This document shows positions 1-7,281 of a DNA stretch of 10,966 nucleotides, one piece after another. Positions within the stretch are counted from its first letter, which is position 1. Each line of letters starts with the position of its first letter. A program made the translations under genes and the position numbers. The DNA is taken from the NCBI GenBank assembly GCA_900768515.1, contig CAAGDG010000188.1, positions 1 through 10,966 of the forward strand, read 5' to 3'. The DNA comes from Lentisphaeria bacterium. Lineage in GTDB: Bacteria; Verrucomicrobiota; Lentisphaeria; Victivallales; Victivallaceae. Below the pieces are notes generated by a model that worked only from the letters and a program-made list of their open reading frames with translations, ran no database searches and was not told the origin of the DNA.

Positions 1-19
1 CACGACGCTCTTCCGATCT
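1..19. other. Residual Illumina adapter (left end)
   Basis: The first 19 bases match the 3' end of the standard Illumina read-1 (TruSeq universal) adapter, finishing in CTCTTCCGATCT. The same sequence appears as its reverse complement at the right end. This is library DNA, not genome; the insert starts at base 20. Confidence 0.97.
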
Positions 20-621
20 AGCCTCGTCGCCATGTCGCGTGACAGACCGGTCGCAACGCCGCCGTCCGCCAGCGCCTGGATAAATTCAAAAACGTAAGCC
101 GGACCGCTCCCGGAAACCGCGGTGACCGCGTCCAGATAACGCTCCTCGGTCGCCATCGCAATCCCCACCGCAGAAAAAATCTTCCCGGCAAATGCGAGAT
201 CCGCCTCGGTCGCCTCTTCGCTGCCGGAGTAGGCCGCGGCCCCGCACCCGACCAGTGCCGGCGTATTCGGCATCACACGAACCACGCGGCGGGAACCGGT
301 CATCTTCACAATCCGGGAAATCGGCACCCCCGCGACAATCGAAACGATCAACTTCTCCCCCAGCAGCGACGACAGCGGCCGAACCGCGTCGGCGAGCACC
401 TGCGGCTTTACCGCAAGCAGAACGCACTCGGCCTCCTCCACCAGCGAACCGGGATCCTCGCTCCGGCACACCACGCCGGTCGCGCCGGAAAATGCAGCCG
501 CAGCCGCCGGAAACGGGTCGAAACCAGAAAGTTCCGTCGTGTCAAATACGCCGTTTTTCACCAGTCCGCCGGCGATGGCCGTCGCCATTTTACCCGCGCC
601 GAGAAACATGATTCTGCTCAT
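20..621 (-). CDS. proC: Pyrroline-5-carboxylate reductase, 3'-truncated
   Basis: Catalyses the last step of proline synthesis, the NAD(P)H-dependent reduction of 1-pyrroline-5-carboxylate to L-proline, in the cytosol. The first 200 residues are present. The N-terminal Rossmann dinucleotide-binding loop reads FLGAGKMA (residues 6-13). LLAVKPQ lies at about 68-74, the family signature VMPNTPA at 116-122, and the start of the C-terminal dimerisation/active-site domain AVSGSGPAYVF at 168-178. ProC proteins are usually about 265-280 residues, so roughly the last quarter is missing; the frame runs directly into the adapter. The ATG at 621 lies 3 bp after the uppP stop, and the purine-rich end of uppP (GGGGAAGG) supplies the ribosome-binding site, so it is the last visible gene of the XRE-uppP operon. 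The truncation comes from the library, not a pseudogene. Confidence 0.95.
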
Positions 622-624
622 TCT

Positions 625-1455
625 TCACCTTCCCCTCAACGCCAGGGTGAGCTGCCAGCCAACCACAGCCGCCCCGAGCACGTACAAATACCAGGAAAAC
701 CAGGCGAGCCGCCCCCGCCGGATCAATCCGGTCAGAAGCCAGAGCGCCCCGTAACTTACCACCGCGGAAATCAAAAATCCAACCACCAGCTGCATGTTGC
801 TGATCGCCAGCTTCGAAACCACCTTCCCCGACAAAAGTTTGCAGGTCTCCAGCAGCGCCGCGCCGCCGATCGCCGGAATCGCCAGCAGAAAGGAGAAGGT
901 CCCGGCCGCTTCGCGGTTCACCCCGCAGAGAATGCCGGCGGAGATCGTCGTGCCGGAACGCGACAGCCCCGGCAGGATCGCCAGCATCTGCGAAACACCG
1001 ACCACAACCGCCTGCCGGAACGTGATCTTCTCCAGCGACGTCGGCGGAGCATTTTCCTCCCCTCTGCGCCGAACGATCAGACCGGGTTTCTCCGACATCC
1101 GCAACAGCGTTGCGGTAATCAGAAACAGCATCCCCGTCGCCGCCAGATTGTCAAAAATCGAAATGTCAAGCAGCTTGATCCCGACGCCGGCAACCCCGGC
1201 CGGTATCGTCGCAAGAATCACCATCCCGGCCAGATGCCACTGCTTCGGCGACAGAAAACCGATCAGGGTCTTCCAGTAAAAAACCAGAATCGCCAGAAGC
1301 GAACCGGCATGCAGCAGAATCGCCAGCGTCTCGTTCGCATCCTCCTCAATTCCGAACAATCTTCCCAGCACCGCGAGATGCCCGGAGGAGCTGATCGGCA
1401 GAAACTCCGCCACCCCCTGCACCACGGCAAGAACAATCACAACCCAGATACTCAT
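625..1455 (-). CDS. uppP: Undecaprenyl-diphosphatase (UppP/BacA)
   Basis: Integral membrane phosphatase that converts undecaprenyl diphosphate to the monophosphate, recycling the lipid carrier for peptidoglycan and surface glycans; overproduction is known to give bacitracin resistance in other bacteria. The 276-residue length is normal for the family. Both family signatures are intact: GVAEFLPISSSGHL (residues 14-27, with Glu17, the Ser22-24 run and His26) and LPGLSRSGTTISAG (161-174, containing the essential Arg166). Repeated hydrophobic segments fit a polytopic membrane protein, and a polar cytoplasmic loop lies at about 120-145. The start ATG overlaps the stop of the small membrane protein upstream by 4 bp (ATGA), implying translational coupling. 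proC follows 3 bp after its stop. Function is well supported by the motifs. Confidence 0.96.
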   Translation of the reverse strand: MSIWVVIVLAVVQGVAEFLPISSSGHLAVLGRLFGIEEDANETLAILLHAGSLLAILVFYWKTLIGFLSPKQWHLAGMVILATIPAGVAGVGIKLLDISIFDNLAATGMLFLITATLLRMSEKPGLIVRRRGEENAPPTSLEKITFRQAVVVGVSQMLAILPGLSRSGTTISAGILCGVNREAAGTFSFLLAIPAIGGAALLETCKLLSGKVVSKLAISNMQLVVGFLISAVVSYGALWLLTGLIRRGRLAWFSWYLYVLGAAVVGWQLTLALRGR

Positions 1456-1679
1456 TGCTCTTTTGGTTCCGTTTCACTCTCTTTGCGCACCTGCTCAAGC
1501 TGATTGTCGACTCCGACCTTCACCTGAGTCCAACCACTCTCCACCCGGACAAGTCCGGCTTCGCGGGCCTCCGGATTGAACCAGACGTAGATACCGAACC
1601 CCGCGGCCGCAGCCAGCAGCAGCACGATCAGGCACCCCGCCACCATTCCGCAGCAGCAGCCGACTCCGGTTCCTCCCAT
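1452..1679 (-). CDS. Small Cys-rich single-pass membrane protein, unknown function
   Basis: A 75-residue protein that I do not recognise. The reading frame is open for 15 more codons upstream (to an ATG at 1724), but the ATG at 1679 is preferred: it follows the regulator's stop by 1 bp and has GGAG about 9 bases upstream, whereas the longer version would overlap the regulator by 44 bp. The protein starts with a Gly/Cys-rich segment, GVGCCCGMVAGC (residues 5-16; Cys8, 9, 10 and 16), which runs straight into one hydrophobic helix (about 12-33). A polar, charged tail follows, including EQVRKESETEPKEQ at the end. With no positive charge before the helix and several after it, the orientation may be tail-in, but this is uncertain. 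Its stop overlaps the uppP start by 4 bp, so the two are probably made together. Confidence 0.72.
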   Translation of the reverse strand: MGGTGVGCCCGMVAGCLIVLLLAAAAGFGIYVWFNPEAREAGLVRVESGWTQVKVGVDNQLEQVRKESETEPKEQ

Positions 1680-1680
1680 C

Positions 1681-2616
1681 TCACGCCTCTCCTGCACCGG
1701 CGCGGCTCTTCGCCAGCCGGACATTCAACTCCAACACCGGAATCCGCCAGAGAACCTCCCCGATTCCACGCCGGGTCCCGGCCAGACGAAACTCCTTCTC
1801 CCCGCCGCCGCGCCGCGGCTCGCACAACAGATACCGCCCGTCCGCACCGCGGCAGAGATCCAGTTTCCGAAATCCCTCCGGACGTTCCGGCGCGAGCACC
1901 AGCATCAACATTCCCGGCAGTCCGAGCGCGAGTTCCCGCCCGGAAGCCTGCACCGCAAACAGCTCCGGCACCATCAGACCGGGAGCTTCCACTCCCCGGA
2001 CGGCATGCCGGGATGCAAACTCCATGACCGGTGACGTCCCGTCGTAACTGTCCAAATCGCAGAGATCGAGCAGCGGAATCCGCCGCTCCGCCCGATACCC
2101 CCCTTTCGACTCCCCAGCTTCCAGCTCCGGAGCCGCGGCGGCGGAAAAACCGCCGACCCCGGCCTTCTGCAGCAGCGTCGCGGCGGAACAACCCAGAATC
2201 GGCGCGATCCGTTCCGCCTCCTCCTCTGTCGGAACCGCATCAAAACAGGTTTCAAAAACTTCGATGTGACTGCTCGACACCCCGGAAAGATTCGACAGCT
2301 GCTGCCGGGTCAACCCACGCTGGCACCGCAGCGCAAACACCATCTCATTGAACGGTGAAACCAGCGTCTCCGCCCCGGTGCGGATCTTCGAAAGCAGGGA
2401 AACCAGTTCGAAAATCTGAATCCGGTCAAGCTGAAGCATCTCGCACATCAGATCGAGCTGACGGCGGCTGGGCACAATCTTCCCATGGATGATCTGAGAC
2501 ACGGCCGAACCCGAAACACCGAGCCGGTCCGCAAGATCATTCTGCCGAATGCCGACATTTTTCAAATAATTTCCAAGCAACCGGCCGAATTTCAATTTCA
2601 AAGGGGTGACTGCCAT
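1681..2616 (-). CDS. XRE-family regulator, two HTH domains and a degenerate S24-like tail
   Basis: Probable transcription regulator of 311 residues. Two ATGs lie close together: the one at 2622 directly abuts the strong GGAGGAG sequence, while the one at 2616 sits 6 bases after it, so 2616 is chosen. Numbering from the 2622 Met, the first XRE helix-turn-helix covers about 12-70 (RQNDLADRLGVSGSAVSQII) and a second HTH-like domain covers about 91-153 (LTRQQLSNLSGVSSSHIEVF). After an Ala/Glu-rich linker, residues 180-300 resemble the LexA/CI-type S24 peptidase fold: RIPLLD, then LFAVQASGRELALGLPG, then GIGEVLWRIPVLEL. The position where S24 proteins carry the catalytic Ser (GDSM) reads GREL, so self-cleavage is unlikely and the domain may only dimerise or sense. 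It is first in a tight operon with the membrane protein, uppP and proC. The S24 comparison is by pattern only. Confidence 0.85.
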   Translation of the reverse strand: MAVTPLKLKFGRLLGNYLKNVGIRQNDLADRLGVSGSAVSQIIHGKIVPSRRQLDLMCEMLQLDRIQIFELVSLLSKIRTGAETLVSPFNEMVFALRCQRGLTRQQLSNLSGVSSSHIEVFETCFDAVPTEEEAERIAPILGCSAATLLQKAGVGGFSAAAAPELEAGESKGGYRAERRIPLLDLCDLDSYDGTSPVMEFASRHAVRGVEAPGLMVPELFAVQASGRELALGLPGMLMLVLAPERPEGFRKLDLCRGADGRYLLCEPRRGGGEKEFRLAGTRRGIGEVLWRIPVLELNVRLAKSRAGAGEA

Positions 2617-2629
2617 TTCCATCTCCTCC
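2614..2629 (-). promoter_or_regulatory. Strong Shine-Dalgarno that decides the regulator's start
   Basis: Minus strand reads GGAGGAG-ATGGAA-ATG. The SD is too close to the first ATG (2622) and well placed for the second (2616), favouring a product two residues shorter. Confidence 0.7.
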
Positions 2630-2632
2630 GAA

Positions 2633-2690
2633 TTGTTGACGAATTTCCTCTCCGCTCCATTCTAATTAATTTTTATAATATAATCAACAA
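2633..2690. repeat. 7-bp inverted repeat flanking the promoter
   Basis: TTGTTGA at 2633-2639 and its exact reverse complement TCAACAA at 2684-2690 bracket the promoter; the right arm overlaps the -35 box and the left arm lies in the leader just before the SD. The arms are 44 bp apart. This arrangement suits two operator sites bound by one regulator, perhaps the XRE protein itself, but a 7-bp match can arise by chance in AT-rich DNA. Confidence 0.4.
2659..2687 (-). promoter_or_regulatory. Sigma-70-type promoter for the regulator-uppP-proC operon
   Basis: On the minus strand, TTGATT (2687-2682) is followed after exactly 17 bp by TAGAAT (2664-2659), in a very AT-rich stretch unlike the GC-rich surroundings. 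A start near 2652 would give a short leader of about 30-40 nt to the ATG at 2616. The AT-rich spacer also contains another TATAAT-like stretch, so the exact -10 is not certain. Confidence 0.65.
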
Positions 2691-2699
2691 ATCAGCCGA

Positions 2700-2763
2700 T
2701 GCAAAACCGGAATTAACCAATTTGTGCAAAAATCCGGAAAACAGCCGAAATGTAAAAATCCCC
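2700..2763. repeat. Three phased direct repeats upstream of the regulator promoter
   Basis: TGCAAAACCGG (2700-2710), TGCAAAAATCCGG (2725-2737) and TGTAAAAATCCCC (2751-2763) begin 25 and 26 bp apart. CAGCCGA also occurs twice (2693-2699 and 2742-2748). The set ends about 13 bp upstream of the -35 box, in the gap after the WbsX-like gene stop. It could be an activator or autoregulatory binding array, or phased A-tracts that bend the DNA. Confidence 0.45.
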
Positions 2764-2777
2764 CTCCGCCGATCAGA

Positions 2778-3917
2778 TTACCGGCACCGCGAACCGAACA
2801 CCCGTTTGAGCGCTTCCAGGTAGCCGTAGCCGAACTCCTCCTCCGGCTCGAGCATGCTGCCCTCGGTCCACTCATTCCAGCAGTTGATGTTGAAGGTGCG
2901 GCACCCTTTCTCCGCCATCCGCCGTGCACATTCGCGCAGGGCACGCTCGAAATGCTCCGGCGTGTTGCCGGACAGCACCGGTGTGTAGGGGTAGCCGACC
3001 GGCTCCCACTTCTCGGTCGGAATCGTCCGGGGACTCGGATCCCATCCCACCGTCACATTCGGGAAATAGGGCTGCGTGTAGTCGCGGCACATCTTTTCCC
3101 AGTGGTCGAAATAAATCTCCATCGCGCGCAGATAATCGAACTCCGGCTCCTTTCCGAGCGAAAGATGATGGATCCAGACGTAGCTGGTCACAGAGTCAAA
3201 CCCCAGCTCCCGGACCACCCGGGGCTGATCGGCAAGCTCCCGTTCCCCGGGCAGCACCGGCCGCCCCCAGACCACCAAATTGAGATGAAGATCCGGAAAC
3301 CCCGCCCGCCGGACCTCCTCCCGGAACTCCCGCAGAGCCGCCGCCGTCGCCTCCACGCTGCCGAAGGAGGAGAGCAGACACTCCAGATGGTAGATCGAAA
3401 AATACGGCGCCCCGTCAACACAATAGTACGAGGGATGTTGGAAATAACGCTCGATGGTTCGGGCGCAGAGACGCCGGAAGGTCTCCGGACGCACAACTCC
3501 AGGATAGAGCAGAGGCCGGCTGCGTCGCGAACACGGATGAATATCCAGCCAGTCGTGATTCGCCCACATCAGAGCGAACTTCAGATCCCCGACATTCGGC
3601 GCCTTCAGAAAACCGTCGTTCAGACAGTTTTCCAGAAACGGACCGTCGTCATAATAATAATAGTCAAAAATAAAATAGTCTATACCGTGTTTCGCCGCAT
3701 CCTGAATCTTACGTGCCATCACCGCCGGATCGGATTCGTCGGTATAGCCCAGCAGCGGACGCTTCGGCTGCCGGTGGCCGGGGAAACGGGGAGTCATCGC
3801 CTTGACCAGTTCCCATTCACTCCAGCCGGCGCCGTGAACCGCCGCATTGCGGGAATCATTGAAATGATAATTGGGGAAATAATAACACCCGACATCAGGC
3901 CGCTTCGCTTGTTCCAT
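2778..3917 (-). CDS. WbsX/GH99-like glycan-active protein
   Basis: 379 residues from the ATG at 3917. An in-frame GTG at 3926 is possible, but GGAAAGGG sits 8 bases before the ATG. The protein fits the WbsX family (GH99-like TIM-barrel proteins, often labelled glycosyltransferase WbsX). It starts with GCYYFPNYH and has GWSEWELVK, GIDYFIFDYYYYDDG (about 78-92), MWANHDW, and near the C terminus FNINCWNEWTEGSMLEP (about 342-358), the usual WNEW-EG-LEP signature with two acidic residues that may be catalytic. No signal peptide is visible, so it probably acts in the cytosol. It follows the GH35 gene by about 61 bp on the same strand and probably shares its transcript. Whether it hydrolyses or transfers sugar, and on which glycan, cannot be read from the sequence; GH99 enzymes act on mannosides. 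Confidence 0.82.
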   Translation of the reverse strand: MEQAKRPDVGCYYFPNYHFNDSRNAAVHGAGWSEWELVKAMTPRFPGHRQPKRPLLGYTDESDPAVMARKIQDAAKHGIDYFIFDYYYYDDGPFLENCLNDGFLKAPNVGDLKFALMWANHDWLDIHPCSRRSRPLLYPGVVRPETFRRLCARTIERYFQHPSYYCVDGAPYFSIYHLECLLSSFGSVEATAAALREFREEVRRAGFPDLHLNLVVWGRPVLPGERELADQPRVVRELGFDSVTSYVWIHHLSLGKEPEFDYLRAMEIYFDHWEKMCRDYTQPYFPNVTVGWDPSPRTIPTEKWEPVGYPYTPVLSGNTPEHFERALRECARRMAEKGCRTFNINCWNEWTEGSMLEPEEEFGYGYLEALKRVFGSRCR

Positions 3918-3978
3918 TGCACACACCCTTTCCGTTGCTGCAGAAGGAGAAAATTCATTGACACCAGGCTTGCCCGGC

Positions 3979-5733
3979 TCATCCCAGATTCATCTTGTCG
4001 ACCAGTTCCACGCCGGGAGCGTTCAGCCGGTGGAGTTCCAGCACCACGATTTCGTTGCGCCCCGGTTTCAGCAGCGGCGCCGGTACGTAAAGCGTCTCGC
4101 CCGGACCGATGTTCCAATAACGCCCCAGATTGAAGCCGTTGATCCAGACCATCCCCTTGACGCCGGGGAAGCGCACAAATGTGTCGGCTGGTTCCGCAAC
4201 GTCAAAATAACCGCGGTGGAAAGCGGGACGATCCTGCGCCTCTTCGAAGGGAGCATACGCAAGACAGCCGATATTGTTCAACTCCAGATTCCACACGTCG
4301 AATCCAGTCAGCATCTGCCAGCCGATACAGACGCCGCCGGGCAGCCCCTTCGGGTCGCGTCCGAACTGCGGACCGTAATTGATCCGGCCGGTGTTTTCAA
4401 CCAGAATCTCCAGCACGCCGCCGGTGGCGGGAACCTCCAGCGGCAGTTTCCGCTCCGCGTCGTTGCGGTAGACGGTCCCGAGGCAGCGCCCGTCCAGAAA
4501 CGCCATCGCCCGGTCGCGGACCTGCGGAAAGTAGAGCGTGCTCTCGAACGGACCGGTCAGGCGCGTCCGGTAGCAGATGAAGCCGAAATTCTGACCGCAC
4601 TCCTCCATCGTCGGCGCCGTCAGAAACCGGCGGCGTCCGGCCAGCCGGTCCAGTTGCCCGAGCAGCGGGGCGCTCTCTTCAAACTTCACAAAGCCGAAAG
4701 CGCTCTTCCGCGCCGCGGCCGGCGTTCCAAATGGAGCATCCGGACGGTATTTGCGGATCACCTCCCGGCAGGCGAAAAACTTCGGCGTCGGATCGCCGCA
4801 CTCCGAAATCGGACCGTCATAATCGTAGCTGGTCACGGTCGGAGCGTAATCGTCCGGCGTCTCGCCATTGCCGTTCGCCCCGGCGGTGAAACCGAAATTG
4901 GTTCCGCCGGAAAAGACGAAGAAGTTCACGTTCGCCCCCCGCTTCAACATCGAATCGAGTTCGGCGGCAACCTCATCCGCGGCCCGGACGTGATGCTCCT
5001 CCCCCCAGTGATCGAACCAGCCGTTCCAGAACTCCATGCAGAAATCCGGTCCCTCCGGCTGATACTCCCGGCCTTTGGCAAACGCCTCCTCGGAACGGCT
5101 TCCGAAGTTGACCGTCTGCAAACACCCTTCCAGCGTCCCCCCCTGCAGCATCCAGTCGCAGGGACCGTCGCTGGTGAACAGCGGGATTTCGATCCCGTTA
5201 CGCCGGAACCGGTCACGCAAATGCGCGAGGTAAGCTTTGTCCCGTCCGTAGCTGCCGTATTCATTCTCAATCTGCATCAGAATGACCGGGCCGCCTTCGG
5301 TGTACTGAAAACGGCGCAGACGCGGCAGCAACTCATCCAGATAGCGGTCCGTCGCCTCAAGAAAAGCGGGGGCCGAACAGCGGACCGGACCGGGCGCGGC
5401 GGTCATCCAGGCGGGCAGCCCTCCGTTCTCCCACTCCGCACAGATATAGGAGCCGGGACGAACGATCGCATAAAGACCTTCTTCCTGAATAATCTCCAGA
5501 AATCGTTCCAGATCCAGCATCCCGGAAAAATCGAACTGCCCCGGATGCGGCTCGTGCAGATTGTGGCAGACGTAGGTCTCGATCGCATTCAACCCCATCA
5601 TCTTCGCTTTGATGATCCGATCGCGCCACTGCTCCGGAACATGTCGAAAATAGTGAATCGTACCGGATATGATCTGCGTTGCCACACCATCAATCCGAAT
5701 TGCCCCGCCGGCGACTTCCACCTTCCCCATCAT
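3979..5733 (-). CDS. Beta-galactosidase, glycoside hydrolase family 35
   Basis: A 584-residue GH35 enzyme that removes terminal beta-linked galactose. The N-terminal TIM barrel (about 8-330) carries SGTIHYFRHVPEQW (23-36), NAIETYVCHNLHEP (49-62) and VRPGSYICAEWENGGLPAW (91-109). The catalytic acid/base is Glu158 in QIENEYGSYG and the expected nucleophile is Glu234 in MEFWNGWFDHWGE. The remaining 250 or so residues match the beta-sandwich domains of compact GH35 enzymes (a LDGRCLG-type segment and WINGFNLGRYWNIGP near the C terminus). There is no signal peptide, so it should act inside the cell on imported oligosaccharides. Its ATG overlaps the foldase stop by 4 bp (ATGA), and GGAG lies 5 bases before it. 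The WbsX-like gene follows. Intact and well supported; the natural substrate is unknown. Confidence 0.95.
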   Translation of the reverse strand: MMGKVEVAGGAIRIDGVATQIISGTIHYFRHVPEQWRDRIIKAKMMGLNAIETYVCHNLHEPHPGQFDFSGMLDLERFLEIIQEEGLYAIVRPGSYICAEWENGGLPAWMTAAPGPVRCSAPAFLEATDRYLDELLPRLRRFQYTEGGPVILMQIENEYGSYGRDKAYLAHLRDRFRRNGIEIPLFTSDGPCDWMLQGGTLEGCLQTVNFGSRSEEAFAKGREYQPEGPDFCMEFWNGWFDHWGEEHHVRAADEVAAELDSMLKRGANVNFFVFSGGTNFGFTAGANGNGETPDDYAPTVTSYDYDGPISECGDPTPKFFACREVIRKYRPDAPFGTPAAARKSAFGFVKFEESAPLLGQLDRLAGRRRFLTAPTMEECGQNFGFICYRTRLTGPFESTLYFPQVRDRAMAFLDGRCLGTVYRNDAERKLPLEVPATGGVLEILVENTGRINYGPQFGRDPKGLPGGVCIGWQMLTGFDVWNLELNNIGCLAYAPFEEAQDRPAFHRGYFDVAEPADTFVRFPGVKGMVWINGFNLGRYWNIGPGETLYVPAPLLKPGRNEIVVLELHRLNAPGVELVDKMNLG

Positions 5734-6671
5734 GACTTCTCCATTTTTTTATGGGATTCAAGAAAATATTCAATCTTCCGTTTTGCCAGTTCCCGGCGCA
5801 GAAGCGCCTCCAGCGCCCGCCCCACCTTCGCCCCCATCAACTGCTGACGCAGATAGGGGGTCGCCTCCTCCAGAGACACATAATATGGCGGGACCCGCCC
5901 CTTTCCCATCACGACATAAAAACCATCCGGGAGTTCAACCACCTCTCCCACTTTCCCGTCATCGACGGAAATTTTTCCGGAACGCACCAGCTCGATCAGT
6001 TCCGGAGACGGTGCGGAACGCCCTTCCGGATCCAGTTCGGCAGCCACCCGCTCGAACGCCTCTCCCTGCAGAAGCCTGGCGCGCGCATCCTCCGCACTCT
6101 CCCGCGCCCGCGGCTGAGAACGGTCGATGCGAAGCACGGCAAGATCGACCCGCTCCGGCACAAGATACTCCTGCTGATGCAGCCGGTAAAAACGCTCGAT
6201 CTCCTGATCGTCCACCTGGATCGCCTGCGGATCCTTTGCGGCAAAATAGTAGTGAAGCGCCACATTGAGCTGATAGTCAGGGGAATTGACCAGGCGGGCC
6301 GCTGCTTCCGGCGTCATTCCCGACAGTCCGTGCGGAAGCAGCGACAGCACCCAGGAAAGATGGCGGGCGGCCAACTCCCGGGAAGGAGTCCACCCTGCGG
6401 AACGAAGCAGCTCATCAATCACCCGGCGGTAGAGCAGCTGATCGATTCTTTTCCTGAGAAATGCGGCAAGTTCCTCACGGGAACTGCCGGCCGGGGGAAG
6501 TTCCTCCGGCCGGAGTCCCGACAACACTGCGGAACGCTCCACCGGTGAACCGTCGATTCGCGCCACCACCGTGGGAAACTGATCAAAACGACGGTCCTGC
6601 CGCACGGCGGACTCCGCCGGCAATCCCAGCGGAAAGAGCGCTGCAATCAGCAGAAGAAAGCCGATCCGCAT
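5730..6671 (-). CDS. Exported SurA/parvulin-like foldase, parvulin core degenerate
   Basis: A 313-residue protein with a signal peptide (MRIGFLLLIAALFPLGLPA, likely cleaved near residue 19), placing it in the periplasm. Residues about 33-165 are helical and resemble the N-terminal chaperone part of SurA/PrsA-type proteins (VVARIDGSPVERSAVL, then long charged helices). Residues about 170-262 look like a PpiC/parvulin domain: YLVPERVDLAVLRID, LLQGEAFERVAAELDPEG, and VGEVVELPDGFYVVMGKGR. The HIL motif that usually opens an active parvulin core is replaced by LAVL, so proline isomerase activity may be lost and a chaperone role is more likely. It starts 19 bp after the lipoprotein stop with AAGAGG 8-9 bases before the ATG, and ends overlapping the GH35 start. 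The family call is reasonably sure, the activity is not. Confidence 0.8.
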   Translation of the reverse strand: MRIGFLLLIAALFPLGLPAESAVRQDRRFDQFPTVVARIDGSPVERSAVLSGLRPEELPPAGSSREELAAFLRKRIDQLLYRRVIDELLRSAGWTPSRELAARHLSWVLSLLPHGLSGMTPEAAARLVNSPDYQLNVALHYYFAAKDPQAIQVDDQEIERFYRLHQQEYLVPERVDLAVLRIDRSQPRARESAEDARARLLQGEAFERVAAELDPEGRSAPSPELIELVRSGKISVDDGKVGEVVELPDGFYVVMGKGRVPPYYVSLEEATPYLRQQLMGAKVGRALEALLRRELAKRKIEYFLESHKKMEKS

Positions 6672-6690
6672 GACAAGAACCTCTTACAAA

Positions 6691-7281
6691 TCAAGGTTTT
6701 TCAACGGATGGAACCACTGGTTCCGCAGGATTTTTCGCCTCCGCGGCGGCAACCTCTGCAATCCGGACGCGATAGTCCCTGAAATAACGCTCCGTCTGCA
6801 CAGTGGAAATCCCTGACAATCCGGTGGTTGCGGCAGTCAGAGCAGCTGCCATCGCCGAAGAATCCTTCGCATTCCGCATCGTCTCGAAAAGCATCGGAGC
6901 ATTGCGAAGGCGCCGAAGCATCCCCCGGATCCGGATCAGGGTCCGGTTTTCCGGATAGATCCGGATGCCCTCCTCCACCGCCTTCAGCGCCCCTTCCACA
7001 TCGCCGGAGGAAAGGCTCTTCTGCGCCTGCTGCACATAGTGATTGCTCTGCTGAACGACGATCAGCTTCTCCACCTGCTCATACTTCAGCGCCTGAAGCT
7101 TTTCCCCCTGGGTTGAAGCGGCGGCGGCGTCATGATTCTTCATCGCGTCAAAAAAGCGGAGAACCAGCTGGTTGCGTTCCGACGGCGGCGGCGGATAATC
7201 GCGGCCGCAACCGGCGACGATGCACATTCCCGCGGCAGCTCCCGCGGCAATCGAATTAAAAATGATTTTTCGAGTTCTCAT
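6691..7281 (-). CDS. Probable lipoprotein with TPR-like helices
   Basis: A 196-residue protein from the ATG at 7281. The frame is open further up, to an ATG at 7386, but only this start puts an export signal at the N terminus: MRTRK, a hydrophobic stretch, then a lipobox IVAGC with the acylated Cys at residue 25. No good Shine-Dalgarno precedes this ATG; the nearest AAGGAGG is about 30 bases upstream. After a Pro-rich linker (DYPPPP) the mature part is helical and contains one tetratricopeptide-like unit (AQKSLSSGDVEGALKAVEEG, then IYPENRTLIRIRG). The C terminus is Ala/Glu/Pro-rich. TPR-type lipoproteins usually act as scaffolds in the outer envelope; I cannot assign a partner. It is the first gene of the minus-strand unit leading to the foldase and GH35. 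Confidence 0.75.
   Translation of the reverse strand: MRTRKIIFNSIAAGAAAGMCIVAGCGRDYPPPPSERNQLVLRFFDAMKNHDAAAASTQGEKLQALKYEQVEKLIVVQQSNHYVQQAQKSLSSGDVEGALKAVEEGIRIYPENRTLIRIRGMLRRLRNAPMLFETMRNAKDSSAMAAALTAATTGLSGISTVQTERYFRDYRVRIAEVAAAEAKNPAEPVVPSVEKP

Noticed and set aside
2640..2777. Intrinsic terminator after the WbsX-like gene
   Set aside because: T-runs occur on the minus strand, but no convincing GC-rich hairpin stands before them, so read-through into the regulator operon cannot be excluded.
3960..3978. Hairpin between the GH35 and WbsX-like genes acting as a terminator
   Set aside because: CCGGG and CCTGG pair only with a G-T wobble and there is no T-run after the stem.
2724..4133. 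469-codon plus-strand frame opposite the WbsX-like gene
   Set aside because: It is antisense to a gene with the conserved WNEW-EG-LEP signature and starts inside the repeat region of another promoter; its product is low-complexity and Arg/Pro/His-rich.
3958..5847. 629-codon open frame on the plus strand opposite the GH35 gene
   Set aside because: It lies entirely antisense to an intact GH35 gene with clear catalytic motifs and has no recognisable domain. Long antisense frames are expected in GC-rich coding DNA.
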